Assembly: GCF_002101595.1 (NCBI RefSeq)
Contig: NZ_LQOM01000027.1
Span: 1-64,000 of the forward strand
Direction of reading: 5' to 3'
Source: Mycobacterium celatum
GTDB taxonomy: Bacteria > Actinomycetota > Actinomycetes > Mycobacteriales > Mycobacteriaceae
DNA: 64,000 nucleotides
Shown: in pieces, positions 1-9,016 of the stretch
How positions within the stretch are numbered: the first letter of the stretch is position 1
Layout: every line of letters begins with the position of its first letter
Notes under the pieces: generated by a model
Databases searched by the model: none
What the model saw: only the letters and a program-made list of their open reading frames with translations
Told to the model about the DNA's origin: nothing
Program-made: the position numbers and the translations under genes

Positions 1-30
1 GAGAACGCTCAGCTGACGCCAGCCGCCTAA
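1..30 (+). CDS. possible 3' end of an upstream gene (partial)
   Basis: The first 30 bases can be read in frame 1 as nine codons ending in TAA (ENAQLTPAA-stop) with mostly G/C third positions. This could be the tail of a plus-strand gene entering from the left. It is too short to identify, and chance is a real alternative. Confidence 0.22.
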   Translation, partial: ENAQLTPAA

Positions 31-74
31 ACGCCACACGCAAATACGTCACCGAAATTCCGACCCAGACCACT

Positions 75-80
75 TAGCAT
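75..80 (+). promoter_or_regulatory. -10 hexamer TAGCAT, leaderless-type promoter of php
   Basis: TAGCAT fits the mycobacterial TANNNT -10 consensus and lies 7 nt before the ATG at 88. No Shine-Dalgarno sequence precedes that ATG. Transcription is therefore predicted to begin at or next to the start codon. Confidence 0.5.
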
Positions 81-87
81 CGGGCCC

Positions 88-1068
88 ATGTCGCAAGTGA
101 ATACCGCACGGGGAGCGATCGATACCGCCGACCTCGGCGTCACGCTGATGCACGAGCACGTGTTCATCATGACCACCGAGATCATGGAGAACTATCCGGA
201 GGATTGGGGCGACGAGGCCCAGCGCCAGGCCGACGCCGTCAAGCGGCTCAACGAACTCAAGGCCGCCGGGGTGGACACCATCGTCGATCTGACCGTCATC
301 GGGTTGGGCCGCTACATTCCGCGCATCGCCCGCGTCGCCGCCCAGACCGACCTCAACATCGTCGTCGCGACCGGCTTGTACACCTACAACGACGTGCCGT
401 TCCGGTTCCATTACCAGGGACCGGGCACCCAGTTGGACGGCCCGGAGATCATGACCGACATGTTCGTCCGCGACATCGAAGAGGGCATCGCCGACACCGG
501 TATCAAGGCGGCGATCCTCAAGTGCGCCACCGACGAACCCGGCATCACCCCCGGCGTCGAGCGGGTGCTGCGCGCGGTGGCCCAGGCGCACAAACGCACC
601 GGCGTACCTATTTCGACGCACACCCACGCCGGTCTGCGACGCGGACTCGAGCAGCAACGCATCTTCGAAGAGGAGGGCGTCGACCTCTCCCGGGTGGTGA
701 TCGGCCATTCCGGCGATTCGACCGACATCGGCTACCTCGAAGAGCTGATCGCCGCCGGCTCCTACCTCGGGATGGACCGGTTCGGCATCGACGTGATCCT
801 TCCTTTCGAGGATCGGGTGAACACGGTGGCGCGGATGTGCGAGCGGGGGCACGCCGACCAGATGGTGCTCTCCCACGACGCCAACTGCTACTTCGACGCG
901 CTGCCCGAAGAGCTGATGCCTGTCGTCGCACCCAATTGGCACTACCTGCACATCCACAACGACGTGATCCCCGCACTCAAAGAGCGCGGCGTCACCGACG
1001 AGCAGCTGCACACCATGCTCGTCGACAACCCGCGACGGATCTTCGAACGGCAGGGCGGCTATGAGTGA
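88..1068 (+). CDS. php: phosphotriesterase-like lactonase (Rv0230c ortholog)
   Basis: This is a metal-dependent amidohydrolase-fold enzyme of 326 residues, the same length as M. tuberculosis Php/PPH. Members of the PLL group hydrolyse lactones, including acyl-homoserine lactones, and weakly hydrolyse organophosphates. The binuclear metal site is complete: HxH at 22/24, the bridging Lys at K145 (ILKCATDE), H178 and H180 (STHTHAG), H207 (IGHSGD) and D264 (LSHDAN). There is no signal peptide, so it should be cytosolic. The 3' end overlaps the next AMP-ligase start by 8 nt, so the two are likely co-transcribed and translationally coupled. The natural substrate is not deducible from sequence. Confidence 0.93.
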   Translation: MSQVNTARGAIDTADLGVTLMHEHVFIMTTEIMENYPEDWGDEAQRQADAVKRLNELKAAGVDTIVDLTVIGLGRYIPRIARVAAQTDLNIVVATGLYTYNDVPFRFHYQGPGTQLDGPEIMTDMFVRDIEEGIADTGIKAAILKCATDEPGITPGVERVLRAVAQAHKRTGVPISTHTHAGLRRGLEQQRIFEEEGVDLSRVVIGHSGDSTDIGYLEELIAAGSYLGMDRFGIDVILPFEDRVNTVARMCERGHADQMVLSHDANCYFDALPEELMPVVAPNWHYLHIHNDVIPALKERGVTDEQLHTMLVDNPRRIFERQGGYE

Positions 1069-2515
1069 GATCCTGCCGATCGGCACCCAGATCTCTGCGC
1101 TGGCACAGCGAGCTCCCGACGAACCCGCCGTCACCTGTGAGGGACGCACCATCACCCGCGAGGAACTCGACAAGTCCACCAACCGGCTGGCCCGCGCCTA
1201 CGCAGAGCTCGGTGTCGGCGTCGGCGACTACGTGACGATCGTCTTGCCGAATTCGATCGAGTGGGTACAAGCCACGGTCGCATGCTGGAAGCTGGGCGCG
1301 GTTCCCCAACCGCTGTCGCCGCGGCTACCGGCCGCCGAATTCGAAGGCATCCTCGAGCTACGGCCCCGAGCCCTACTCGTCGGCCGTGAGTATCCCGGAA
1401 TCCCCAGTGTACCAGCAGGATTCACGCCAGACACCTCCGATGACCCGCTGCCGGAAGCGGTGTCGCCGTGCTGGAAGTCGATGGCCTCCGGAGGCAGCAC
1501 CGGTCGTCCCAAATTGATCGAAGCAGGCGGCGACAGCCGGATACCACCCGAGATCGGCTATCCCTTGGACGCGCAGGAAGGCGACGTCAACCTGATCTCG
1601 GTGCCGCTGACCCACAACACCGGCTTCACCACCGCAGTGATCGGCCTGCTGATGCGCCACCACCTGGTGCTGATGCCCAGGTTCGACCCGCACGAATTCC
1701 TGCGGCTGGTCACCGAACATCACGTCACCTTCCTGACGACGGTGCCGACGATCATGCAGCGCCTGCTGCCGGTCTATCGCGCCAACCCGAGCGCCTACGA
1801 CCTGTCGTCGATCCGGCGATTCTGGCACCTCGGCGCGCCCTGCCCGCCAGCGATCAAACAAGCCTGGATCGACCTGCTCGGTCCCGAGAAAGTGTGGGAA
1901 CTCTACGGCGGCACCGAACTTCAGGCACTGACGTTCATCTCCGGTGACCAATGGCTGACCCACCGCGGCTCGGTGGGCGTCGTGGTCGCCGGCGAGATGA
2001 AGGTGCTCGACGAGGACGGCAATCCGTGCCCACCCGGCGTGGTCGGCGAGATCTACATGCGACCCGGCCCCGGCACCGCGCCGACCTACCGCTACGTCGG
2101 CGTCACCGCCAAGAGCCGCGACGGCTGGGATTCGCTGGGCGATCTGGGCCACTTCGACGAAGACGGGTTTCTGTACCTGTCGGATCGGCGCGTCGACATG
2201 TTCACCGTCGGCGGCCGCAACGTCTATCCGGCCGAGATCGAGAACGCGCTGTCGGCACACCCGGATGTGTTGTCCTGCTTGGTAGTTGGCGTACCCGACG
2301 ATGACCTCGGCCAGGTGCCCTACGCACTGGTGCAAGCGGAGGCTCTGGACGAGGAGGCCGTCCGCGCGTTTCTGGCCGAACGCATCGCCGCGTACAAGGT
2401 GCCGCGCCGCGTCGAGTTCGTCGACACCCCGCTGCGCGACGACGCCGGCAAAGCGAGGCGTTCTGCGGTGCGCGCTCAGGTCATGGCGCGATTGCGTCCT
2501 CTTGGCGCCGGCTGA
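1061..2515 (+). CDS. AMP-dependent acyl-CoA synthetase/ligase (FadD-like)
   Basis: This 484-residue ANL-superfamily adenylating enzyme is expected to activate a carboxylate to acyl-AMP and then acyl-CoA. Visible motifs are a P-loop-like segment SGGSTGRPK near residue 147, LYGGTE (A5-type), GDLGHFDEDGFLYLSDR (A7/A8 region) and GGRNVYPAEIE. The P-loop departs from the usual SGTTGxPKG, and the C-terminus has AGKARRSAVR where the catalytic-Lys motif (TGKxxR type) would lie. It overlaps php by 8 nt. I recall no ortholog here in M. tuberculosis, so the php-ligase pair may open and activate the same lactone-derived acid. That link is inference; the substrate is unknown. Confidence 0.85.
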   Translation: MSEILPIGTQISALAQRAPDEPAVTCEGRTITREELDKSTNRLARAYAELGVGVGDYVTIVLPNSIEWVQATVACWKLGAVPQPLSPRLPAAEFEGILELRPRALLVGREYPGIPSVPAGFTPDTSDDPLPEAVSPCWKSMASGGSTGRPKLIEAGGDSRIPPEIGYPLDAQEGDVNLISVPLTHNTGFTTAVIGLLMRHHLVLMPRFDPHEFLRLVTEHHVTFLTTVPTIMQRLLPVYRANPSAYDLSSIRRFWHLGAPCPPAIKQAWIDLLGPEKVWELYGGTELQALTFISGDQWLTHRGSVGVVVAGEMKVLDEDGNPCPPGVVGEIYMRPGPGTAPTYRYVGVTAKSRDGWDSLGDLGHFDEDGFLYLSDRRVDMFTVGGRNVYPAEIENALSAHPDVLSCLVVGVPDDDLGQVPYALVQAEALDEEAVRAFLAERIAAYKVPRRVEFVDTPLRDDAGKARRSAVRAQVMARLRPLGAG

Positions 2516-3635
2516 CCGCCTCCTGCCGTCGAATCTCCCAGCGCCGCAACGCTTCCCGGCACGGTGATTCGACCAGCGCATAGCTCACGGCGGCAATGGA
2601 GACGGCGAAAATCAGCGTCAGGACCAGCACCTCGGGCATGTGGCCCTGGAACGAGAACTCGCCGATCACCGGGAACACCATGGTCAGCGCCGCCAGATGC
2701 CAGATGAAAATGCCGTAGGACCAACGGCCCAGCGTCACCATCGGCGCACTGCCCAACAGCCGGTGCGGGGTGTCGGGCCGGTCCAGGACCAGCGGCGCCA
2801 CCAGCGCGGCCGCCAGCAGCGAACCCATCGCGGTCTTCACCGTGAACTCCGCGGCGGTGCTGGGCGTCAACCCCGCCGGACCGGCCAGCGGGGAGGCCGC
2901 CACCAGATAGGCGCCCACCGCGACGACGGCCAGCAGCACCCGCCGCCGCGCCAGCCGATGCGGCAACCCGATCGGGCTGTACACCCACTCCGCGAGCAGC
3001 ATGCCCGCGACGAACCAGGAGAAGAACGCCGGCGGCCAGTTCAGCGGGTTGAGCCCGGACGGCGCGTGGAAAGGAATCCAGCCCCAAAACCAGCTGGCGA
3101 TCCCCAGGCCGGCGATCACCGGCACCCGGGCGCGGACCGGCAACCGGGCGGCCAGCAGCGCCAGGATCGGCAGCGCCAGGTAGAAAGTGACCTCAACCGA
3201 CAGGCTCCACATCTGCGTCAGTCCCGCCGTCAGCGTCAATGGCACATAGACCTGGGTCAGCGACAAGTTCGCCAGCCACACGGTCAGGCTGGCGTGCTCG
3301 GCGTCGGGCAGCAAGGTCAGGATCACGACGACGGCCACCACATAGGCGGGCATGATGCGCACCACCCGGGACCGCAGATAGTGACCGGTCGACGGGCTGG
3401 GTCCCAGGCCGCGCGCCGCCGCCGCGTGCCCGCGCCACAGCAGGAACCCCGACAAGGCGAAGAACACCGCAACGGCCAAGTCGAAACGGCCGAACAGCCG
3501 ACCGTCGACCCCACTGGAGTGTCCGGTCTGGAACGCGACGTGGGTGATGACGACACCGATGGCCGCGCATGCCCGCATGCCTTCCACCGCGGGCAGGAAG
3601 CTGCGGATCCCGCCCACCTGCCGGCCATCACTCAT
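2481..3635 (-). CDS. integral membrane acyltransferase, acyltransferase 3 family (Rv0228 type)
   Basis: This 384-residue polytopic membrane protein of the acyltransferase 3 (OafA/NolL) family transfers acyl groups to glycans or lipids at the membrane. The family R-X10-H motif is present at R21/H32 in the first helix (EGMRACAAIG to VVITH). About ten hydrophobic segments follow, ending in a basic cytosolic tail (RRWEIRRQE). The start is the ATG of MSDGRQVGG. Its 3' end overlaps the convergent AMP-ligase by 35 nt, so the two tails encode protein on both strands. The neighbouring Rv0227c/Rv0226c-like genes suggest an envelope-modification role, but the acyl donor and acceptor are unknown. Confidence 0.88.
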   Translation of the reverse strand: MSDGRQVGGIRSFLPAVEGMRACAAIGVVITHVAFQTGHSSGVDGRLFGRFDLAVAVFFALSGFLLWRGHAAAARGLGPSPSTGHYLRSRVVRIMPAYVVAVVVILTLLPDAEHASLTVWLANLSLTQVYVPLTLTAGLTQMWSLSVEVTFYLALPILALLAARLPVRARVPVIAGLGIASWFWGWIPFHAPSGLNPLNWPPAFFSWFVAGMLLAEWVYSPIGLPHRLARRRVLLAVVAVGAYLVAASPLAGPAGLTPSTAAEFTVKTAMGSLLAAALVAPLVLDRPDTPHRLLGSAPMVTLGRWSYGIFIWHLAALTMVFPVIGEFSFQGHMPEVLVLTLIFAVSIAAVSYALVESPCREALRRWEIRRQEAVSRRQEDAIAP

Positions 3636-3692
3636 GGCAGACAGTGTGCCTGTGGCGCCGCGGGACTAAGCCGGCACCTTAAATATTGCTGT

Positions 3693-3751
3693 TAGGGTCA
3701 AACGAGTTTTGGCTTTGCTCCCAGGTAAAGCGGTCTCGGACCAGAAGGAGG
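3693..3751 (+). promoter_or_regulatory. -10 hexamer TAGGGT plus strong ribosome binding site
   Basis: TAGGGT at 3693-3698 matches TANNNT in an A/T-richer stretch upstream of the DUF3068 gene. AGGAGG at 3746-3751 sits 6 nt before the GTG at 3758. The Shine-Dalgarno sequence decides the start: the upstream in-frame ATG at 3686 would add 24 residues lying over the promoter. Confidence 0.55.
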
Positions 3752-3757
3752 ACGCGG

Positions 3758-5005
3758 GTGAACCGAGCAGTCATGTTGCGGATCGCCGCATGCGGAATCA
3801 TGGGACTCGGGGCCGCCCTGCTGATTGCCGCGCTGCTGCTCTGGACGTATACCGCCAGCAGGATCACCAAGATCCCACTCAACCTGGACACCACATTGAT
3901 CAGCGACGGCAGCGGAACCGCGCTGGACCCGGCGTCCTTATCCGGCGACCACTTCGTCGTCGACAAGAATGTGCCGCTGGTTTCCCAGCAGCAGATCAGC
4001 GTCGAGTCGCCCGCCAACGCGGACGTCGTGACGTTCCAGGTGGGCACGTCGGTTCGGCGCACCGACAAGCAGAAGGACACCGGCCTGCTGCTGGCGCTGG
4101 TCGACACCGTCACCCTCAACCGCAAGACGGCGATGGCGGTCTCCGACGAGACCCATCCCGGCGGGGCCGTGCAAAAGCCACGCACCATCAACGACGACAA
4201 CCCTCCGACCAACATTGCGCTGCCGCACGACGGGCTGTCCTACCGGTTCCCATTCCACACCGAAAAGCAGACGTATCCGTACTTCGACCCGATTGCGCAG
4301 AAGGCGTTTGACGCCAACTACAGCGCCGAGGAAGACGTCAACGGCCTGACCACCTACAAGTTCACGCAAAACATCGGGTACGACGACGACGGCAAGCTGG
4401 TCGACCCGGTGAAGTACCCGTCGCTGTACGCCAACGACGAGGACAGCAAGGTCACGGCTACCGCCGCGATGTGGGACGTCCCCAGCGACAACCCCGACGA
4501 GAAGATCGCCATGACCCGCTACTACGCGGCGCAGAAAACGTTCTGGGTGGACCCCGAGTCGGGCACGATCGTCAAGGAAGAACTGCACGCCAACCACTAC
4601 TTCGCCCGCGACCCGCTGAAGCCGGAGGTGGCGCTGGCCGACTACAAGGTCACCACCAACGAAGAGACGGTCGAAGGGCAGGTCAACGCGGCCCGCAACG
4701 AGCGCGATCGGTTGGCGCTGTGGTCGCGGGTGCTGCCGATCACTTTCACCGCCGCCGGCTTGATCGCCTTGATCGGCGGGGTGCTGCTGGGCTCGTTCAG
4801 CCTGCGGACCGAGGCGGCGTTGCTCGACCCCGGCCTGGACACCGCCGACCATGGCTTCTTCGGCCGCGGCGGGCCGCCGGCCGAGCCGGTGCCCGGGGCT
4901 GAGGCCGAGACCGAGAAGCTGCCCACACCGCCCGCCGACCTCCAACGAGACGCCGGTCCGCCGCCGACGGCCCCACCCGAGCCGGGTCCACCCGACCGGA
5001 CCTAA
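3758..5005 (+). CDS. DUF3068 membrane-anchored protein (Rv0227c ortholog)
   Basis: This 415-residue envelope protein has an N-terminal transmembrane helix (roughly residues 6-28), a long extracytoplasmic domain rich in Asp/Lys and aromatic residues, and a second helix near residues 325-347 (ITFTAAGLIALIGGVLLGS). A Pro/Glu-rich cytosolic tail follows. This topology is typical of the actinobacterial DUF3068 (PorA-like) family. The GTG start is supported by AGGAGG 6 nt upstream and by N-terminal similarity to Rv0227c (NRAVxLRIAACGIM). The next membrane-protein gene starts 3 nt after the stop, so they form an operon. The biochemical function is not established. Confidence 0.88.
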   Translation: MNRAVMLRIAACGIMGLGAALLIAALLLWTYTASRITKIPLNLDTTLISDGSGTALDPASLSGDHFVVDKNVPLVSQQQISVESPANADVVTFQVGTSVRRTDKQKDTGLLLALVDTVTLNRKTAMAVSDETHPGGAVQKPRTINDDNPPTNIALPHDGLSYRFPFHTEKQTYPYFDPIAQKAFDANYSAEEDVNGLTTYKFTQNIGYDDDGKLVDPVKYPSLYANDEDSKVTATAAMWDVPSDNPDEKIAMTRYYAAQKTFWVDPESGTIVKEELHANHYFARDPLKPEVALADYKVTTNEETVEGQVNAARNERDRLALWSRVLPITFTAAGLIALIGGVLLGSFSLRTEAALLDPGLDTADHGFFGRGGPPAEPVPGAEAETEKLPTPPADLQRDAGPPPTAPPEPGPPDRT

Positions 5006-5008
5006 CTC

Positions 5009-6733
5009 TTGACCGGGATCGGCCGCTGGGTTCTGCAGGGGTCCCGTCCCGGGTACGCGCTGGCGCTGGCGCTGCTGGTGGTCGGGCCGCTGCTGAGGCC
5101 GGGTTATCTGCTGCTGCGCGACGCGGTGTCCACGCCGCGGTCCTATCTGTCCGACACCGCGCTCGGTCTGTCCGAGTCGGCGCCGCGCGCGACGCCGCAG
5201 GATTTCGCGGTCGCGTTGGCCTCGCATCTCATCGACGGCGGCGTCGTGGTGAAGGCGCTGCTCGTCGTCGGGCTGTGGCTGGCGGGTTGGGGTGCGGCCC
5301 TGCTGGTCTTGGCGGTGTTGCCGGAGGCCGGGGCGAGCGGTCAGTTCGTCGCGATCACGCTGGCGATCTGGAATCCCTATGTCGGCGAACGGTTGCTGCA
5401 GGGGCATTGGAGCCTGCTGGTGGGCTACGGCTGCCTGCCCTGGGTGGCGACGACGATGCTGGCGCTGCGCTCAGGAGGCGGATGGCCGCGGTTCTTCGGG
5501 CTGGCGTTCTGGATCGCGCTGGCCGGGCTGACGCCGACCGGCCTGATGCTGGCTGCGACGGTGGCGCTGGTCTGCGTGCTGGCGCCGGGCGATGGCCGCC
5601 CACGTTGGCTGTGCGGTGCGGCGACGCTGGCCTGCGCGGTGGTGGCGGCGTTGCCGTGGCTGACGGCGACGGCGCTGGGCTCCTCTTTGCCGGCGGAGCA
5701 GGGTGCCGCGATAGCCGCGTTCGCGGCGCGCGCCGAGCCCGGCTTGGGCACGCTGGGCAGCCTGGCCAGCCTGGGCGGCATCTGGAACGGCGATGCGGTA
5801 CCACCCTCTCGCGCAACGCTTTTCGCGGTAGCAGGGGCAGTCGTGATGCTCGGTGTGGTGGCGGCTGGACTGCCTGCTGTGCTGCGTCGGCCGACGGCGG
5901 TGCCGCTGCTGGTGCTGGCTGCGGTGTCGGTGCTGGTGCCCGCGGCGTTGGCCACCGGCCCGGGTCTGCACATGCTGCGGACGGTGGTCGACGTCGTGCC
6001 CGGCCTCGGTGTCTTGCGCGACGGGCAGAAGTGGGTGGCGCTGGCGATGCCCGGCTATGCGTTGGCCGTCGCTGGCGCTGTGCTGACGCTGCGACGTTGG
6101 GTGTACCCCGCCGTGACGGCGCTGATCTGTTGTGCCGCACTGTTGTTCACGCTGCCTGACCTGACGTGGGGGGTGTGGGGCAGGGTGGCGCCGATACACT
6201 ATCCGCCCGGCTGGGCCGCTGTCGCGGCGGCAGTCAACGACCATTCCGGGGCGGTAGCGGTGCTGCCGGCCGGCAGCATGCGCCGCTTCTCCTGGTCAGG
6301 TCCGGCGCCGGTGCTCGACCCGCTGCCGCGCTGGGTGCGCGCCGACGTGCTGGCCACCGGCGACCTAACGATTTCCGGGGTGACCGTTCCCGGCGAGGGC
6401 ACGCGGGCACGTGGCGTGCAGCAGCTGCTGTTGGCCGGAGCAGATCCCGCCATGCTGAACCGCGCCGGGGTGGCGTGGCTGGTCGTCGAGCGGGCAACGC
6501 CCGGCGAGATCGGCTCGGCAGCAAGGATATTCGAGCACCTCCCCGCGGTCTACCGCGGGCCTGACCTGGCGTTGTATCGAGTCAGCGGCGAGAGTGTCGG
6601 CGCCCCTGCCGGTCGGCGGTTGACCGTGCTGATCGCGCATTTCGCGTGGCTGGCGACGCTGGCCGTCGGGGCTATCGGGATGGCGGCAGCCGGCTGGCGC
6701 CGGTGTCGGCCGCTCGGTAGTCGGAGGACATGA
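5009..6733 (+). CDS. polytopic membrane protein (Rv0226c ortholog)
   Basis: This 574-residue integral membrane protein has about 12 hydrophobic segments and a final soluble-looking region (about residues 400-530) before a C-terminal helix. It starts at a TTG 3 nt after the preceding stop, indicating translational coupling. The architecture, with many N-terminal helices and a periplasmic-type domain, resembles GT-C glycosyltransferases of mycobacterial arabinan synthesis. I do not see a defining catalytic motif, so I leave the function open. Length matches Rv0226c (about 576). Confidence 0.82.
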   Translation: MTGIGRWVLQGSRPGYALALALLVVGPLLRPGYLLLRDAVSTPRSYLSDTALGLSESAPRATPQDFAVALASHLIDGGVVVKALLVVGLWLAGWGAALLVLAVLPEAGASGQFVAITLAIWNPYVGERLLQGHWSLLVGYGCLPWVATTMLALRSGGGWPRFFGLAFWIALAGLTPTGLMLAATVALVCVLAPGDGRPRWLCGAATLACAVVAALPWLTATALGSSLPAEQGAAIAAFAARAEPGLGTLGSLASLGGIWNGDAVPPSRATLFAVAGAVVMLGVVAAGLPAVLRRPTAVPLLVLAAVSVLVPAALATGPGLHMLRTVVDVVPGLGVLRDGQKWVALAMPGYALAVAGAVLTLRRWVYPAVTALICCAALLFTLPDLTWGVWGRVAPIHYPPGWAAVAAAVNDHSGAVAVLPAGSMRRFSWSGPAPVLDPLPRWVRADVLATGDLTISGVTVPGEGTRARGVQQLLLAGADPAMLNRAGVAWLVVERATPGEIGSAARIFEHLPAVYRGPDLALYRVSGESVGAPAGRRLTVLIAHFAWLATLAVGAIGMAAAGWRRCRPLGSRRT

Positions 6734-6777
6734 CGTCGCCGATTGCCCCCAACCGGCCGGGGAACCGCGCATCAGGG

Positions 6778-6783
6778 TAGCGT
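6778..6783 (+). promoter_or_regulatory. -10 hexamer TAGCGT candidate
   Basis: TAGCGT fits TANNNT and lies 26 nt before the ATG at 6810, leaving room for a short leader that contains a GAGGA-type ribosome binding site. Confidence 0.35.
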
Positions 6784-6809
6784 GACAGCAACAGCGAGGA
6801 CGGATAAGC

Positions 6810-7034
6810 ATGGCCATAAAGGACTGGCGGGACGCACCGGAGATTCATCCGTCGCAGATCCGCGTCGGTGACATCATCGACACAATGCAGCCCAACCACC
6901 TGCGCTACACGGTCAAATTGATCAGCGGGCCGCAGACAAGCCCGCGGCAGTGGACATTTTTCGGCCGCGACGCCCACGGCTTGCAGCACACGAACACATT
7001 CGGAGAGAACGACTTAGTTCGCAGGTACACCTGA
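6810..7034 (+). CDS. small conserved-looking hypothetical protein, 74 aa
   Basis: I do not recognise this 74-residue protein. It is soluble and charged (starts MAIKDWRDAPEIHPSQIRVG) with alternating hydrophobic residues suggesting a small beta-rich fold, and it lacks a signal peptide and Cys. Support for a real gene: strong G/C third-position bias, a GAGGA ribosome binding site about 10 nt upstream, a candidate -10 hexamer, and position in an otherwise empty gap before a SnoaL-like gene 24 nt downstream. No equivalent at this place in M. tuberculosis comes to mind. Confidence 0.6.
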   Translation: MAIKDWRDAPEIHPSQIRVGDIIDTMQPNHLRYTVKLISGPQTSPRQWTFFGRDAHGLQHTNTFGENDLVRRYT

Positions 7035-7058
7035 ACATCGCGCCAGTCGGACATTCGC

Positions 7059-7442
7059 ATGAGCTTGTCGAAGGCCGAGGTGCGCCACGTCGTCGATGTC
7101 TATCTGCAGGCCTGGACCACCCAAGACCCCGACCTGATCGTCACCATATTCACTCCTACCGCCACCTACCATGAGCGCGTGCTGGGCGAGCCGGTCTGCG
7201 GCGAGGCGGGAATCCGCGACTATTGGCAGACCAAAGTGGTTGCGGGACAGGCCAATATCGAGGCCACGTTGCTCAACCTCTACCTCGACGGCACGACGGC
7301 CGTCGCCGAGTGGGAAGCGCGGTTCGACGATCTCGTCCAAGGACACCGCAAGCTGATGCGCGAGGTCGCGATCCTGGAATTCGACGGCGATCGGATTCAA
7401 AGCTTGCGGGAGTACTGGGCGTCCGAGCGACTGAGTTCCTAA
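7059..7442 (+). CDS. SnoaL-like / NTF2-fold domain protein
   Basis: This 127-residue protein has the NTF2/SnoaL-like pattern: an N-terminal helix pair ([19 protein letters not shown]), the [11 protein letters not shown] segment, GIRDYW and a C-terminal strand ending in REYW. Such proteins are polyketide cyclases, isomerases, limonene-epoxide hydrolases or non-catalytic binding folds, so the reaction cannot be assigned. It follows the 74-aa gene by 24 nt and is likely co-transcribed with it. Its last 4 nt overlap the end of the convergent PPE gene. Confidence 0.8.
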   Translation: MSLSKAEVRHVVDVYLQAWTTQDPDLIVTIFTPTATYHERVLGEPVCGEAGIRDYWQTKVVAGQANIEATLLNLYLDGTTAVAEWEARFDDLVQGHRKLMREVAILEFDGDRIQSLREYWASERLSS

Positions 7443-8878
7443 CTGGTGTCGGGGTGGTCGGTGTCGGTGCCCCAGCTGCTCGGCATCATCGGCATGGCCG
7501 GGCCGCTGAGCGCATCGTCGGCCAGCGTGGTCAACCCGGCGGCTTGTCCGGCCCCGGCCTTCCGCGCAGTACCGGCGAAGCCCAGTGTTCCCGCACCCTG
7601 GTCCGAGGCTGCCACGTCGGGCTCCAGATCCATGTATTCGTAACCGCGCCCCAGCTGTTTCGCTTTGGTTCGGCGCCTGCGGTGGCTCGCATCTTCTCGG
7701 GTAGCCGCCGCGGCCCCAACAGCCGCCGAGTCGGGCTCTGACGCATTCATTTTGGCTCCGGCGCGGACGCTCATCGGCGCGCCGGTCCCCACTCCGGGCG
7801 GCCCGACCACGTACGGGTAGGCGAAACCCGCCCCGCCGGGCGGGGGCGGTGCCGGCGGGCCGGTGGTCGCGACGGCGCTCGCTGTGGGCGCGGTCGCGGG
7901 CGCCGGGGCCGCAGCCTGGGCGGCGGCCGGCGTGGGCGCGGGTGAGGGCGTGATTCCGGCAACCGGCTGGATGTCGGCCGGCGCCGGCGCGGCCGCCACA
8001 GCAGGAACCTCGGGCGTGGAGACCGAAGCGGATTGGGGCAGGCCGGCCAGCCCGGCCAGGCCCGCGGCGCCCGCCATCGGAATGGCGGGCGCGATCAGGC
8101 CGAACGAGAGCTCCGATAGTTGCGTCAACTGGGGGGCGAAGGTGAGATACACCTCGCCGCCCCAGCGAGGGATCCAATACGTGAATATCTGATACAGCAC
8201 CTCGGCGTTGGTCGGGCTCGGGTGCAACAACTCATTCTCGATGGCGGTGCCGATTTTGCCTAAGCGCTCGGTCCACCAGCTCGGGTCGGTGGGACCCGGC
8301 CCCTCGTCTTGGCTTCCGCCGGAGTTGTTGTTGCCGTTGGTTTTCTGGATCACCGGCGCAGGGTCGGTCTGCGGCGTCGACGCCACCGCGGTGCTGGAGA
8401 CCGCTTGATAGGTCGTCATCGTGGTGGCCGCCTGAACCCACATTCGCGCGTAGTCGGCCTCGTTGAGCGCGATCGGAATGGTGTTGATCCCAAAGAAATT
8501 CGTCGCTACCAACACCGCGTGCATGGCATGGTTGCCGGCCAGTTCGGCCAGAGTTGGCATCGTCGCCAGCGCGGCGGTGTAGGCCGCCGCCACAGTCTCA
8601 TGCTGAGTGGCCGTTGCCGCGCTGTTCGCGCTGACGTGCATCAGCCACGCCAAATACGGAACATGGGCGGCCACATACGATTCCGCGCTGGGACCCTGCC
8701 ACGCCCCGGTTTGCACCGCCGCCAACAGCGAGCTGAGCTCCTCGGCCGCCGACTCGTATTCGACGCTCAACGAGTTCCACACTCCGGCCGCCGCCAGTAA
8801 CGACTCCGGCCCCGGACCGCTGCTCAGCAACGCCGAATGCACCTCCGGTGGCGAGGCCATCCAGATCGGCGCGGTCAT
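7439..8878 (-). CDS. PPE family protein, PPE-PPW subfamily
   Basis: This 479-residue PPE protein is typically exported by a type VII (ESX) system after pairing with a PE partner. The PPE domain spans about residues 1-170, with Pro-Pro-Glu at 10-12 ([12 protein letters not shown]), a WxG turn ([11 protein letters not shown]) and Ala-rich helices. A low-complexity Pro/Ala linker follows. The tail (GFAGTA, then [12 protein letters not shown], then PMMPSSW) matches the PPE-PPW signature of GFxGT and PxxPxxW. No pe gene or ESX component lies nearby, so the partner must be elsewhere. The ATG lacks a good Shine-Dalgarno. I recall no PPE gene at this locus in M. tuberculosis. Confidence 0.92.
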   Translation of the reverse strand: MTAPIWMASPPEVHSALLSSGPGPESLLAAAGVWNSLSVEYESAAEELSSLLAAVQTGAWQGPSAESYVAAHVPYLAWLMHVSANSAATATQHETVAAAYTAALATMPTLAELAGNHAMHAVLVATNFFGINTIPIALNEADYARMWVQAATTMTTYQAVSSTAVASTPQTDPAPVIQKTNGNNNSGGSQDEGPGPTDPSWWTERLGKIGTAIENELLHPSPTNAEVLYQIFTYWIPRWGGEVYLTFAPQLTQLSELSFGLIAPAIPMAGAAGLAGLAGLPQSASVSTPEVPAVAAAPAPADIQPVAGITPSPAPTPAAAQAAAPAPATAPTASAVATTGPPAPPPPGGAGFAYPYVVGPPGVGTGAPMSVRAGAKMNASEPDSAAVGAAAATREDASHRRRRTKAKQLGRGYEYMDLEPDVAASDQGAGTLGFAGTARKAGAGQAAGLTTLADDALSGPAMPMMPSSWGTDTDHPDTS

Positions 8879-9016
8879 CGTCGAACACCCACGGGCACCC
8901 TCCCGGGGTAATTCTTCCGCGGCGGCAGCGCCTTCGCAATAACGAACTGCGGATGATCTGGGTGCTTTGGTCCGCTTTTCCGGACTTTTAGCCTTGATTT
9001 CTGCGCAAAAGCACTT

